This document shows, piece by piece, positions 25,698 through 34,171 of a stretch of 64,000 bases of DNA. The stretch is taken from contig CADAJP010000003.1 in NCBI GenBank assembly GCA_902788345.1, positions 134,219-198,218 of the forward strand. Reading direction: 5' to 3'. The stretch comes from an uncultured bacterium (GTDB lineage Bacteria > Cyanobacteriota > Vampirovibrionia > Gastranaerophilales > Gastranaerophilaceae). How positions within the stretch are numbered: position 1 is the first letter of the stretch; the number at the start of each line of letters is the position of its first letter. Both the position numbers and the translations under genes were made by a program. The notes under the pieces were generated by a model that was given only the letters and a program-made list of their open reading frames with translations, searched no databases and was not told where the DNA came from.

Positions 25698-26324
25698 TTA
25701 TTTTTCTTCTGTTTCTTTATTTTCTTTTTTCTTTTTAGGTTTTTCTTCTTGAGGAGCCTGTGCATCTGTTTCTTCTTCTGATTTAGTTTCGGCTTCAGAT
25801 TCCTGTTCTTCTTCTGTTTCTTCCGGTTCAGCTGTTTTTTCAGAGTCTTTTTCTTCAGGTTGTTCTTCAGAATTTTCTTCGCTTTCACCTTCTTCTGCTT
25901 TTTCTTCAGATTCTTCCTCTGATTCTTCAGCAGTTTCTTCGGTTTCTTCTTTAGCTTCAGATTCTTCTTCTGTTTTTTCTTCGAGGGCTTTTTTCAATTC
26001 ATCTTCTTTCTTTAGAGTTTCCTGAATTTCTGCTTCATCTTTTGCTCTTATAACAGGAATTGAAAGCATCAATGCCATCTGTTCGCCTTCTTGCCCGATA
26101 TTCAAATCAAGAGCTTCTTTATCAAGTTCAACATATTTTGAAAGAACTTCGATAAGTTCACTTCTCATTCTGTTCATAATTTCAGGAGTCAAATTTGTTC
26201 TGTCCTGCATTAAAACAAGTCTTAATCTGTTTACTGCAGTATTTTTAGATTCATCTTTAACTGCTGATTGCCCGAATAGACCAAGAATTTTATTATATAT
26301 TTCAGTAAAAATATTTTCGCTCAT
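25698..26324 (-). CDS. minE: MinE cell-division topological factor with long acidic tail
   Basis: A 208-residue protein. Residues 1-95 match MinE: an N-terminal membrane-targeting and MinD-binding part (NRLRLVLMQDRTNLTPEIMNRM) and a topological domain (SELIEVLSKYVELD, MALMLSIPVI). MinE stimulates MinD ATPase and keeps the division inhibitor at the poles. Residues 100-195 are an added tail made mostly of Glu with Ser, Thr and Lys, ending in a Lys-rich patch. Normal MinE is about 90 residues, so the tail doubles its length. The gene follows minD by 1 bp and has AAGGAG upstream. Confidence 0.9.
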   Translation of the reverse strand: MSENIFTEIYNKILGLFGQSAVKDESKNTAVNRLRLVLMQDRTNLTPEIMNRMRSELIEVLSKYVELDKEALDLNIGQEGEQMALMLSIPVIRAKDEAEIQETLKKEDELKKALEEKTEEESEAKEETEETAEESEEESEEKAEEGESEENSEEQPEEKDSEKTAEPEETEEEQESEAETKSEEETDAQAPQEEKPKKKKENKETEEK

Positions 26325-26325
26325 A

Positions 26326-27147
26326 TTAGTTCTCCTTTCCTTTATTCAGGAATTTAGAGAAGAACTTTTTAATTTTATTTGAAAATTTTGCTTCTTCTTC
26401 AAAATCTATAATAGGTACATCTTCACCGATAATTCTTTGTGCAACATTTCTGTATGCTCTTCCCGCAAGAGAATTATCATCATTTACAATAGGTTCACCT
26501 TTGTTTGTTGATGTGATAATCCCTGTATCTTCAGGGATAATACCCAAAAGTTCTGCCGAAAGAATTTCAACAACGTCATCTTTGCTCATCATATCTTTAG
26601 ATGCTGCCATATTCGGTCTGTATCTGTTAATTAAAAGTTTGTAAGATTTAATTTCTTCTTTTGCTTCCAAAAGTCCGATTATTCTGTCTGCATCACGAAC
26701 AGCTGACATTTCCGGAGTTGTAACAACAATTGCTTCGGTTGCTCCGGCAACTGCATTCTGAAAGCCTTGTTCAATCCCTGCAGGGCAGTCAACAAGAACA
26801 AAATCAAACTGTTCTTTGAGTTCATCGCAGATATTTTTTAATTGTTCTTCTGTTACCGCACTTTTATCTCTTGTCTGTGCTGCTGCTAATAGGCATAAAT
26901 TAGGGTTCTTTTTATCTTTAACAAGAGCTTGTTTTAATTTGCATCTTTCTTCCACAACATCAACAATTGTATAAACTATTCTGTTTTCCAGTCCTAAAAG
27001 CAGGTCAAGATTTCTTAATCCCAAATCGGTATCAACCATTACAACTTTTTTACCTGCTCTTGCAAGTGCAGTTCCTATGTTTGCGTTAGTTGTAGTTTTA
27101 CCGACTCCGCCTTTTCCGGAAGTTATAACTATTACTCTGCCGGTCAT
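26326..27147 (-). CDS. minD: Septum-site determining ATPase MinD
   Basis: A 273-residue deviant-Walker ATPase. GKGGVGKTT (residues 11-19) is the P-loop with the signature Lys, followed by VDTDLGLRNLDLLLGLENR and FVLVDCPAGIEQGF. The C-terminus (FSNKIKKFFSKFLNKGK) is an amphipathic membrane-targeting helix. MinD binds membrane as an ATP dimer and recruits MinC; MinE triggers release. Length and motifs are standard. The order minC-minD-minE with gaps of 10 and 1 bp is a single operon. AAGGAG precedes the ATG. Confidence 0.97.
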   Translation of the reverse strand: MTGRVIVITSGKGGVGKTTTNANIGTALARAGKKVVMVDTDLGLRNLDLLLGLENRIVYTIVDVVEERCKLKQALVKDKKNPNLCLLAAAQTRDKSAVTEEQLKNICDELKEQFDFVLVDCPAGIEQGFQNAVAGATEAIVVTTPEMSAVRDADRIIGLLEAKEEIKSYKLLINRYRPNMAASKDMMSKDDVVEILSAELLGIIPEDTGIITSTNKGEPIVNDDNSLAGRAYRNVAQRIIGEDVPIIDFEEEAKFSNKIKKFFSKFLNKGKEN

Positions 27148-27157
27148 TTTTATCTCC

Positions 27158-28003
27158 TTAGTTTTCCTGATGTATTTTTCTTATAATAATGCTTCCATTG
27201 TGAGTGAATGCCTCTTCAGGAGTATATTCACTCGATTTTTGTATAAATGGTAAATTAACCGTATCCGGTCTGCGTGCAAAAATCTTACCTATTCTTATTT
27301 GAACAGGATTTAATTTTAGTGCACGGATTCTTGAAAAGTCATTTCCGTCAGAGCCGGCATGTGCAATACCTGCCAGAATTCCCCAAACGGTAATATCTCC
27401 TTTTGCAATAATCTCTGCTCCCGGATTAACATCACCAATGATTACGATATTTCCGTCAGAAGAAATACTCTGTCCTGAACGGATAGTTCTTTTAATATAA
27501 AGTGTCGGAAGATTTTCCGGTTCTGCACTCAATTTTTGAGATTCTTCATCCTGTGGAACATTATCGTTAAGTTCGGTTTGTAATTCTTCTTCAGTGTAAG
27601 CTTCTTGAACCGGTGAACCGGCTTCGACTGTCGGTTTTTCTTCCCCGAAAAGATTTGTTAAAGCTTTTTCCACTTCAGGATTTTGTTCGCTGTTGTCAAA
27701 AGTTGGTGCAACGATTTCATTTGTAAATTCAGAAATTTTTACTCCTAAAGCTGTTGCGGATTGAAATGTTTGTTCTGAACTTGTACTTATGCATGCCAAT
27801 TGTGATTCCATAAGCTCAATAAGATTTTTAATACTTGTGAGCTCATTTTCAGAAAGGTTTACTCCTCCTAATTTCAAGCATATATGTTTGTTTTTTGCTT
27901 CCGGCATGTCAAGAATTTTAGAAAGTTCATAAATTATACCGGAAACTTTTTGAGCATGTGCCAAATCAACAATAAAGCCGTTTTCAATATACCCCTTATC
28001 CAT
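27158..28003 (-). CDS. minC: Septum-site inhibitor MinC
   Basis: A 281-residue protein whose C-terminal domain (about 175-275) is the MinC beta-helix: LYIKRTIRSGQSISSDGN, VIIGDVNPGAEIIAKGDITVWGILAG and IRIGKIFARRP. The N-terminal region is divergent, and residues 105-170 are an acidic, Pro-containing linker, longer than usual. MinC blocks FtsZ assembly when bound to MinD. I start at 28003 because AAAGGA lies just upstream of that ATG; a longer reading frame with 14 more residues has no ribosome-binding site. Confidence 0.9.
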   Translation of the reverse strand: MDKGYIENGFIVDLAHAQKVSGIIYELSKILDMPEAKNKHICLKLGGVNLSENELTSIKNLIELMESQLACISTSSEQTFQSATALGVKISEFTNEIVAPTFDNSEQNPEVEKALTNLFGEEKPTVEAGSPVQEAYTEEELQTELNDNVPQDEESQKLSAEPENLPTLYIKRTIRSGQSISSDGNIVIIGDVNPGAEIIAKGDITVWGILAGIAHAGSDGNDFSRIRALKLNPVQIRIGKIFARRPDTVNLPFIQKSSEYTPEEAFTHNGSIIIRKIHQEN

Positions 28004-28156
28004 GTCTTCCTTTCTAATAAAATCGGTTACATGAAAAAAGTACATTAAAAATTATTAATCTTCAAGAAATTATTTACTTTTGTAATAATTTTTTGAAAGC
28101 CGGCACAGAAACGGCGATAACGAACTTATCCCCCTATTCCCTTATTCTCTTATTCG

Positions 28157-28165
28157 TGGTAATAT
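28157..28165 (+). promoter_or_regulatory. Extended -10 promoter of rsmH, leaderless geometry
   Basis: TGG-TAATAT is followed by 6 nt (cagttt) and the rsmH ATG at 28172. No Shine-Dalgarno is present between them or just upstream. Confidence 0.65.
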
Positions 28166-28171
28166 CAGTTT

Positions 28172-29107
28172 ATGACTGAATTTAATCACTATACCGTAAT
28201 GAAAAATGAGGCAGTGGATGCTCTCGAATGTGAGAGCGGAAAAGTTTATGTTGACTGTACTCTTGGCGGCGGCGGACATAGTGAATTAATCCTGCAAAGG
28301 ATTTCTCCTGACGGGAAATTGATAGCATTTGATGTGGACGAAGATGCGATTTCTTATGCTTCCGAAAGACTAAAGGCGTATAAAAACCTTACAATAGTAA
28401 AAAATTCTTATACAAATATAAGACAAGTACTTAAAGATTTGGGTATAAAAAAAATTACAGGCGGTGTTTTGTTTGATTTGGGTGCATCATATCATCAGCT
28501 TACAAAACAGGAAAGAGGGTTTTCTTTTACAAAGGAAGCTCCGCTTGATATGAGATTTAATCAGGATGCGCAGTTTAGTGCTTATGATGTTGTAAATACT
28601 TATAGTGAAGAAGATTTGGTACGCATATTTTCACAGTACGGTGAAGAACATTTTTCAAAACGTATTGCCAAAGAAATTGTAAATAAAAGAAAGTTAAAAA
28701 ATATTAACACAACGACAGAGCTTTCAGAATTAATTATAAACTGCACTCCTCATGTAAAATCTAAAATACATCCGGCTACGAGAGTTTTTCAGGCTTTGCG
28801 CATAGAAGTAAATCAAGAGTTACAAAATGTTAAAAACACCCTTGAAGATATATTGGATTTATTAGACTTTAATGCTATAATATCGGTAATCAGTTTTCAT
28901 TCTTTAGAGGACAGGATAGTAAAACAAATATTCAAATATTATTCTACCCGCTGTCACTGTGATAAAACCCAGATGATATGCCATTGTCCTCCTCCGGTTC
29001 TGGAATTGGTCAATAAAAAGCCTGTTACTGCATCGGAAGAAGAATTAAAATTGAATCCTCCGTCAAGGAGTGCAAAACTCAGAGTGGCAAGATGCATTAG
29101 AAGGTAA
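28172..29107 (+). CDS. rsmH: 16S rRNA (cytosine-1402-N4)-methyltransferase RsmH
   Basis: A 311-residue SAM-dependent methyltransferase (formerly MraW). Marks are HYTVMKNEAVDAL, the SAM loop VDCTLGGGGHSELIL, GGVLFDLGASYHQL, DMRFNQ, ATRVFQALRIEVNQEL and ISFHSLEDRIVK. It methylates a cytosine in the ribosomal decoding centre. Length is normal. It is followed by an FtsL-like gene, the usual start of a division/cell-wall cluster, although the rest of that cluster is not here. The gene has no ribosome-binding site and probably starts as a leaderless transcript. Confidence 0.96.
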   Translation: MTEFNHYTVMKNEAVDALECESGKVYVDCTLGGGGHSELILQRISPDGKLIAFDVDEDAISYASERLKAYKNLTIVKNSYTNIRQVLKDLGIKKITGGVLFDLGASYHQLTKQERGFSFTKEAPLDMRFNQDAQFSAYDVVNTYSEEDLVRIFSQYGEEHFSKRIAKEIVNKRKLKNINTTTELSELIINCTPHVKSKIHPATRVFQALRIEVNQELQNVKNTLEDILDLLDFNAIISVISFHSLEDRIVKQIFKYYSTRCHCDKTQMICHCPPPVLELVNKKPVTASEEELKLNPPSRSAKLRVARCIRR

Positions 29108-29151
29108 CATCCGGTGTGGTCTGTAACACCTCAAACAGCGAAAGAAACGGT

Positions 29152-29631
29152 ATGAGTTCAGGCACAAAATTTATAGCAAAAAATAATATGTCAAAGCTCA
29201 AAGTTAACGGTTATCCTCGTGTTAAAAATGAGAATAAACACGTTACTTCGGTTATTGAGGGTTCTTTTTATCAAGCAAAACCTATTACCATGCGCGAAAT
29301 GTTAACCCGTAAAATTAACAAATCTCTTTGTATTTGTTTATTATTTACCATTGTGGTTACATTTATAAGTTATTATATTGCCATGAATTATGAAGCAAAG
29401 TTGAATGCTCTTGACCGTGAAATTGTGCGCATAAATAATGAAAATCTTGATCTGCAGGCTGATCTTGACAGATACAAGTCGTTTAACAATGTTGATAGCA
29501 AGGTTGGTCAATTTAAACTGTTGCAAAAGGCAGAAAAGGTAATAGAGGTTACAGCAATGACTTCTCCTGATGTTGTTGAATCCGGCAAAAAAACTGTCCA
29601 ACATAAGTACAACTGGGCTTTGGGCTATTAA
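29152..29631 (+). CDS. FtsL-like bitopic division protein
   Basis: A 159-residue protein with a basic cytoplasmic N-terminus of about 80 residues, one membrane span (SLCICLLFTIVVTFISYYIAM) and a following coiled coil (LNALDREIVRINNENLDLQADLDRY). This topology, and a position directly after rsmH, are those of FtsL/DivIC proteins that scaffold the septal synthase. Sequence similarity to FtsL is always low, so the assignment rests on topology and context. I choose ATG 29152 over GTG 29116; its upstream AAAGAAA is a weak ribosome-binding site. Confidence 0.65.
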   Translation: MSSGTKFIAKNNMSKLKVNGYPRVKNENKHVTSVIEGSFYQAKPITMREMLTRKINKSLCICLLFTIVVTFISYYIAMNYEAKLNALDREIVRINNENLDLQADLDRYKSFNNVDSKVGQFKLLQKAEKVIEVTAMTSPDVVESGKKTVQHKYNWALGY

Positions 29632-29645
29632 TTTCGGTAATAATC

Positions 29646-29673
29646 TTGATATCTTTTGAAAAATTGTTATAAT
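29646..29673 (+). promoter_or_regulatory. Sigma-70 promoter before the 29683 gene
   Basis: TTGATA (29646-29651), 16-bp spacer, and TATAAT (29668-29673) preceded by TGT (extended -10). The ATG begins 9 nt after the -10, so the predicted leader is only 0-3 nt. Confidence 0.8.
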
Positions 29674-29682
29674 ATCATTGTT

Positions 29683-30375
29683 ATGAGAGTTCTATTATTA
29701 ATTTCTTTTTTAATATTTGTATTAAGCAGTCTTCCGGTTTTTTCGGCTGATGCGGATGATAACCCTGCATTGCCTCAAAAGGAAGAAAAATCTCAAAAGG
29801 CTGATGTTTCTTCGAATAAAGGCGGCGGAGATTTGCCGGCGGTGAAAATTGAATTAAGAGATGAATCGGGTGTTACTATTCCTGCAGGGGCATTTATTCC
29901 TGTTGTTAATATGCAGGAAGTTTCAACAGAAACCTGTCCTGTAGGTTATAAAACAAGATTTGTTTCGACTACTGACTTGTATGTGGATGATATAAAAGTT
30001 ATTCCTGAAAATACTAATTTCTTTGGATATATTGAAAAAATAAATGAGCCAATTGTCGGAACTAATGCTTCTATGAAAGTTAAAATAACAAAATATATTT
30101 TACCTGACGGGCATGAGGAAAATATTAAGGCATATATATATACGGCTAATGATAATCTTATTGGCGGAGAATTAACCCCTCCTTCAGAATGGGTAAGAGT
30201 ACCTCATTATCAGGACAAATATCAGGGTGTTGCTTGGATACACAGAGGTGCTACTTTACAGATGCGCCCGGGTGGGAAACGCTCTATGGGTGTTCATACC
30301 CAAATACCCGTTGGTGACAGACAGTTAATTATGCTTGTTGCTCCTGCTTATGTAAAACACAATCCTGAAGATTAA
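29683..30375 (+). CDS. Secreted protein with VirB10/TrbI-like beta-barrel features
   Basis: A 230-residue exported protein. Residues 1-22 form a signal peptide (LLISFLIFVLSSLPVFSA). The mature part reads TIPAGAFIPVVNMQEVSTE, then VIPENTNFFGYIEKI and KITKYILPDGHEENIKAYIY. That order (induced pore-type 'IPAG..i', 'vIP.gt.l.G', 'i.lPdG') resembles VirB10/TrbI-type periplasmic barrels; this is my reading, not a searched match. The next gene product has the same pattern. The gene lies upstream of tonB-exbB-exbD-exbD. The start overlaps a strong promoter, so translation is probably leaderless. Confidence 0.5.
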   Translation: MRVLLLISFLIFVLSSLPVFSADADDNPALPQKEEKSQKADVSSNKGGGDLPAVKIELRDESGVTIPAGAFIPVVNMQEVSTETCPVGYKTRFVSTTDLYVDDIKVIPENTNFFGYIEKINEPIVGTNASMKVKITKYILPDGHEENIKAYIYTANDNLIGGELTPPSEWVRVPHYQDKYQGVAWIHRGATLQMRPGGKRSMGVHTQIPVGDRQLIMLVAPAYVKHNPED

Positions 30376-30386
30376 CCCTTAACAAA

Positions 30387-30414
30387 TTGACAAAATAGTT
30401 TGGCAGGGTAAAAT
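30387..30414 (+). promoter_or_regulatory. Sigma-70 promoter before the 30456 gene
   Basis: TTGACA (30387-30392), 16-bp spacer, TAAAAT (30409-30414), about 40 bp before the start. Unlike the preceding gene, this one has a leader with a GAAAGGA ribosome-binding site. Confidence 0.75.
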
Positions 30415-30455
30415 GTATTTAGGATACGTGTAATATTTCCGAAAGGATTTAAAAT

Positions 30456-31166
30456 ATGAGAAGAATGTTTTTGGCTTTAGTAGTGGCAGGTTTGATTAGT
30501 TCAACAGGTTTTGCAAACCAGAATTTCAGTGCTACTTATAATAATGATACAACATTGCCTAACACTCAGGTAAAGAATACAACTGCTATAAAAGAGGGTG
30601 TAATTACTGTTCCTGCGGGTGTTTCTTTCAAGGGTGTATTTCTTGAAACCGTAAGTTCTGAAACTGCATATGGCGGTCAGGAAGTTACAATGGCATTGGT
30701 GAATGATTTTTATTATAACAATGTTTTGGTTGCTCCTGCCGGCAGTACCGTTACAGGCTCGGTTATAGGGGTATCAAAGGCAAAACATGGTTCAATATGC
30801 GGTAAATTAACATTAAGATTTACTCATATACTTACTCCGGCGGGTTTTGATATTCCGATATCCGCACTGGTCAGAACTGCTGACGGAAGCGGTACACTTT
30901 TGGGTGGTAAAAATTTGGGCTATGCCACTATTGATGGGCCTATGGCATCTGAAACCGTTGGTGCAAGAGATTTTGCTCCGCCTTATTTGGGTGTAAGGTC
31001 TGGTACAGGTGCAGCTATGACTACTGCTATTGAAACAGGCGGCGGCAGTTTATTAAAATCTATCTGGGATAAGGGCGAGGATGTAGAAATTTCCGTAAAT
31101 TCCGGAGTAGAACTTATATTAACTCAACCAATAACTATATCTCCTGTAGGAAACCAAAATAAGTAG
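30456..31166 (+). CDS. Secreted VirB10/TrbI-like protein, paralogue of the 29683 product
   Basis: A 236-residue protein with a signal peptide (MRRMFLALVVAGLISSTGFA). The mature region has TVPAGVSFKGVFLETVSSETA, VAPAGSTVTGSVIGV and RFTHILTPAGFDIPISALV, the same series of motifs as its upstream neighbour, so the two are probably an old duplication. A second conserved part is LLGGKNLGY and VNSGVELILTQPI. It probably sits in the periplasm or outer membrane and may work with the TonB/ExbBD motor downstream. No named family is certain. Confidence 0.5.
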   Translation: MRRMFLALVVAGLISSTGFANQNFSATYNNDTTLPNTQVKNTTAIKEGVITVPAGVSFKGVFLETVSSETAYGGQEVTMALVNDFYYNNVLVAPAGSTVTGSVIGVSKAKHGSICGKLTLRFTHILTPAGFDIPISALVRTADGSGTLLGGKNLGYATIDGPMASETVGARDFAPPYLGVRSGTGAAMTTAIETGGGSLLKSIWDKGEDVEISVNSGVELILTQPITISPVGNQNK

Positions 31167-31236
31167 ATTGGGGGGTATTTTATTTAATTTTTTAAATAAA
31201 ATGATTATTGGATAAACAAATTGATTAAGGGATGAG

Positions 31237-32466
31237 ATGTCTTTATTAGGAAAATATACAGAAGATAAAAATAATAATTCAGGCTCAAGGTATTCAACAG
31301 AAATAAAAGAGTACAAGCTTCCTGCTGTTGTCAGAGATGATGACGAGGCTGTATCTTTAAAAAAAGGTATTTTAATTTCTGCTATTTTGCACCCGACATC
31401 TGTTGGTACAGTATGGCTGGTATTGTTGATACTTGCTTTGCTCGGAATAAATTTATCTTTATTTGATAAGCCTAAACCAAAAACAAATGATATTGAATTT
31501 GTTTTGGTTGATAAAGAGGACACTCCGCGTAATCCTAATACTTTAAACAGAGCAGAACATAATTCACGTTCCGGCGGGATTAATAATCCTAAATTGCCTG
31601 TGTCTATGCCATCAGCATCTGCTCCGAGTGCAAAACCGGCAGGAGGAGGAGCTCCAAAAACACAGCAAAAACCTGTTGCAAAATCTTTAATAGAGAGAGT
31701 TAAACAAAATATAACAAAACCGCAGCAGACTCAGACTACGACACAAAAGAATGTTGTTTCTTCACCTTCTGTTACGGAATCAATACCAAAACCAACCGTA
31801 GCAAAACCTCAGCCGCCGACACAAAAACCATCGGCAAGGCCGCCAATGACACCTTCAACGGTTCAAAAGCCTACGAATACACCATTTAAAGTTCCGGTAC
31901 CAAGAGGCGGAACGACTGCGGGGCAATATGCAACAGGTCCTGTAAGCGGTTCGGGTTCATCAAGCGGCGGCGGTTCAAAAGGTTCGGGTAATTATTCGCC
32001 AAATCCGTCACTAGCTCCTATAGGCAACGGTTCAGGAACAAAGAGTTCTTCAAGAGGTACAGGCTCAGGTACAGGCAGCGGCACCGGTTCGGGAACGGGT
32101 GGACACACCGGTTCAGGCGGCGGAAATCCTGGCGGCGGTGGTGGTCGTCCGGGTATTGACGCAATAAGAGAGCCTGATTTCGGACCATATATGAGAGAAC
32201 TCCAAAGACGTATCAAAATGAATTGGGATCCGCCAAAGGGTAACGAAAGTAAGCGTGTTGTTTTATTATTCAAGATTGCAAAGGACGGAAGACTGCTTTC
32301 TTGCAGTGTATTTAAATCTTCAGGCTTGCAGAATGCAGATGCAGCAGCATTGAATGCTGTAAAACTCGCAGCACCGTTCAGACCTTTGCCGCCTGAATAT
32401 AAAGGACAAAGTATAGATATCCAATTTACATTTGATTACAATGTATTTGGAGCTACAAAATATTAA
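31237..32466 (+). CDS. TonB-like energy transducer
   Basis: A 409-residue protein. One membrane span at about residues 55-75 (GTVWLVLLILALLGINLSLF) is followed by a Pro/Gln/Lys-rich region (about 95-215) and a Gly/Ser/Thr-rich linker (about 220-310). The C-terminal domain (about 315-405) is TonB-like: MRELQRRIKMNWDPP, LLFKIAKDGRLLSCSVFKSSG, ALNAVKLAAPFRPLPPEY. This crosses the periplasm and passes proton-motive energy to outer-membrane partners. exbB and two exbD genes follow directly, 40 bp downstream. The linkers are longer than in classical TonB. TolA is the alternative identity. Confidence 0.82.
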   Translation: MSLLGKYTEDKNNNSGSRYSTEIKEYKLPAVVRDDDEAVSLKKGILISAILHPTSVGTVWLVLLILALLGINLSLFDKPKPKTNDIEFVLVDKEDTPRNPNTLNRAEHNSRSGGINNPKLPVSMPSASAPSAKPAGGGAPKTQQKPVAKSLIERVKQNITKPQQTQTTTQKNVVSSPSVTESIPKPTVAKPQPPTQKPSARPPMTPSTVQKPTNTPFKVPVPRGGTTAGQYATGPVSGSGSSSGGGSKGSGNYSPNPSLAPIGNGSGTKSSSRGTGSGTGSGTGSGTGGHTGSGGGNPGGGGGRPGIDAIREPDFGPYMRELQRRIKMNWDPPKGNESKRVVLLFKIAKDGRLLSCSVFKSSGLQNADAAALNAVKLAAPFRPLPPEYKGQSIDIQFTFDYNVFGATKY

Positions 32467-32506
32467 AAATAAATTAGAGTAATACAAAAAATGAGGATAA
32501 AAAATT

Positions 32507-33154
32507 ATGGAACTACTAATTGAATCAATTAAAATGGACTGGCCGGTATTATTACCGATTTTAATCTGTTCAATACTTGTATTGGGTGTTGTAATAAACA
32601 GATGGTCTTTTTACAAAAAGAATCGCAGAGATATTGCGGTTTATATGAGAGAATTAAACAGAGAGTTACAAAACAATGATTTAGCTGCAGCACAGGATAC
32701 TGCATTGAATTGCGGTGGTGTTATCGGTGAAGTAATTGAGGAAGCGGTAAGAATATTTACCGAACAAAAGAAAGGTTTTGCATCTGCTTTTGATATTTCT
32801 GCAACACTTGCAACAAGAAAGTTAGAATCAAATTTAACTATTCTTGGTACAATCGGTGGTGTTGCTCCTTTCTTAGGTTTATTCGGTACAGTTGTTCGTA
32901 TCCTTTTAACCTTCAACATTTTGGCTGATGCCGGTAATCAGGCTTCAACGGTAGCTTCAGGTATCGGTTCTGCGTTGATTGCAACGGCATTTGGTTTAGG
33001 AGTAGCTATTGTTGCTGTTATCTTCTTTAACCTTTTCCAATCTGTTGTAAAACGTTTTGAAAATGACTTTTATCTTATCAAATTGTTATTTTTAAATTAT
33101 GTTGATGCAGAAGGTCAATCTCAAAGATACACTACTTCAAAGGTAAATTTATAA
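32507..33154 (+). CDS. ExbB/TolQ/MotA-family proton channel subunit
   Basis: A 215-residue membrane protein with three spans: about 13-33 (WPVLLPILICSILVLGVVI), about 112-140 and about 150-185. The conserved family stretch LTILGTIGGVAPFLGLFGTVVRIL is present, with AGNQASTVASGIGSALIATAFGLGVAI behind it. Together with ExbD it forms the proton-driven motor that powers TonB or TolA. It lies between tonB and two exbD genes with short gaps, a complete motor set. GAGGA precedes the ATG. Confidence 0.92.
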   Translation: MELLIESIKMDWPVLLPILICSILVLGVVINRWSFYKKNRRDIAVYMRELNRELQNNDLAAAQDTALNCGGVIGEVIEEAVRIFTEQKKGFASAFDISATLATRKLESNLTILGTIGGVAPFLGLFGTVVRILLTFNILADAGNQASTVASGIGSALIATAFGLGVAIVAVIFFNLFQSVVKRFENDFYLIKLLFLNYVDAEGQSQRYTTSKVNL

Positions 33155-33172
33155 TTCGGCAGGTACACTAAA

Positions 33173-33655
33173 ATGGCATTTGGCTCAAACAAAGGTAATA
33201 AAATATTTTCTGAAATCAATATAACTCCGCTGACGGATATATTTCTTGTTCTGCTGATTATAATGATGGTAGTTGCACCGTCATTTCAGTCAAAGGATAC
33301 AAATGTAAATGTTCCGGAGATTAATAACGGGGTTAATATTGAGGAAGCAAAAATAACTGTTGCTGTAACAGGTGACGGTGCAATGTATGTAAACGGTGAG
33401 CCGATACAGGCTTCTGAATTAACAGACAGACTAATTGCCGTAAAAGATCCTGATATTGAAAAACAAGAAGTAATTGTTAAGGCTGATAAAAATATAAAAA
33501 GTTCCGTAATTTTAGATATAATGGATTCAGCTCAGAATGCCGAATATAAAAAACTTGTTGTAGCGGGTGAACCTTTGAATAAAAAAGAACAGAAAAAATT
33601 ACAGCAGGATGCTCAGCGCAGCAGCGTAAATATACCGATTGAGGAGGAAGAATAA
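33173..33655 (+). CDS. ExbD/TolR-family motor subunit (first copy)
   Basis: A 160-residue bitopic protein. INITPLTDIFLVLLIIMMVVAP (split over the single span at about 18-40) contains the essential membrane Asp. The periplasmic domain carries KITVAVTGDGAMYVNGEPI and EVIVKADKNIKSSVI, standard for ExbD/TolR. A 25-residue polar tail (KKEQKKLQQDAQ) is extra. It is followed by a second exbD whose start codon overlaps this stop. Confidence 0.92.
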   Translation: MAFGSNKGNKIFSEINITPLTDIFLVLLIIMMVVAPSFQSKDTNVNVPEINNGVNIEEAKITVAVTGDGAMYVNGEPIQASELTDRLIAVKDPDIEKQEVIVKADKNIKSSVILDIMDSAQNAEYKKLVVAGEPLNKKEQKKLQQDAQRSSVNIPIEEEE

Positions 33656-34035
33656 TGAGGAAAACATTTAATGAAATCAATATAACTCCTCTTACCGATA
33701 TATTTCTGGTATTGCTTATTATAATGATGGTTGTTGCTCCATTATTGGATCAGCAGGGAATTAGTTTGAGTGTTCCTGAAAATGTTGAAGCAGAGCAAAT
33801 TGAAAAAGATCCGCAAATATTGACTGTTTATGTAACCAGTGCAAACAAATATTTTATAAATAATGAAGAAGTTTCTCCCGATATATTGGGAACTGTTTTA
33901 AGTACTGAAATAAAGAATTACCCTGACGGTTTGTTGATAAAAACCGATGCAGATGCAACGCATGGTGCGGTCGTAACATTGATGGACAAAGCCCGTTATG
34001 CCGGAGTTAAAGCAATTTCTATCGATAAAATTTAG
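33655..34035 (+). CDS. ExbD/TolR-family motor subunit (second copy)
   Basis: A 126-residue paralogue of the preceding protein with a near-identical membrane segment (NEINITPLTDIFLVLLI). Its periplasmic domain has LTVYVTSANKYFINNEEV and LLIKTDADATHGAVV. Tandem ExbD copies occur in several phyla and may form a heterodimer. It starts on the last base of the preceding stop codon, so translation is coupled. A strong hairpin terminator follows 15 bp after its stop. Confidence 0.9.
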   Translation: MRKTFNEINITPLTDIFLVLLIIMMVVAPLLDQQGISLSVPENVEAEQIEKDPQILTVYVTSANKYFINNEEVSPDILGTVLSTEIKNYPDGLLIKTDADATHGAVVTLMDKARYAGVKAISIDKI

Positions 34036-34049
34036 ATAATCTTGTTTAT

Positions 34050-34085
34050 GTCAAATATTACCTTTTTTAGTAATATTTGACTTTT
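34050..34085 (+). terminator. Terminator after the TonB/ExbBD operon
   Basis: A perfect 12-bp stem GTCAAATATTAC / GTAATATTTGAC (34050-34061, 34070-34081) with an 8-nt loop, followed by TTTT. It separates the motor operon from the flagellar-type genes. Confidence 0.75.
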
Positions 34086-34171
34086 GGTTTTATGTCATTA
34101 AATATATCATACATTTAGATGTTTATTACATCTTATAAATAGGTCATAATACCAAAGAGAGAGTAGTAAAC

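Noticed and set aside
25682..25888. Lys-rich minus-strand ORF
   Set aside because: It is another frame of the acidic MinE tail; low-complexity GAA/AAG coding gives poly-Lys in the shifted frame.
29116..29151. GTG start for the FtsL-like gene
   Set aside because: The extra 12 residues have no ribosome-binding site and are not needed for the topology; ATG 29152 is preferred.
31992..32273. Pro-rich minus-strand ORF
   Set aside because: It is the complement of the Gly-rich linker of the TonB-like gene.
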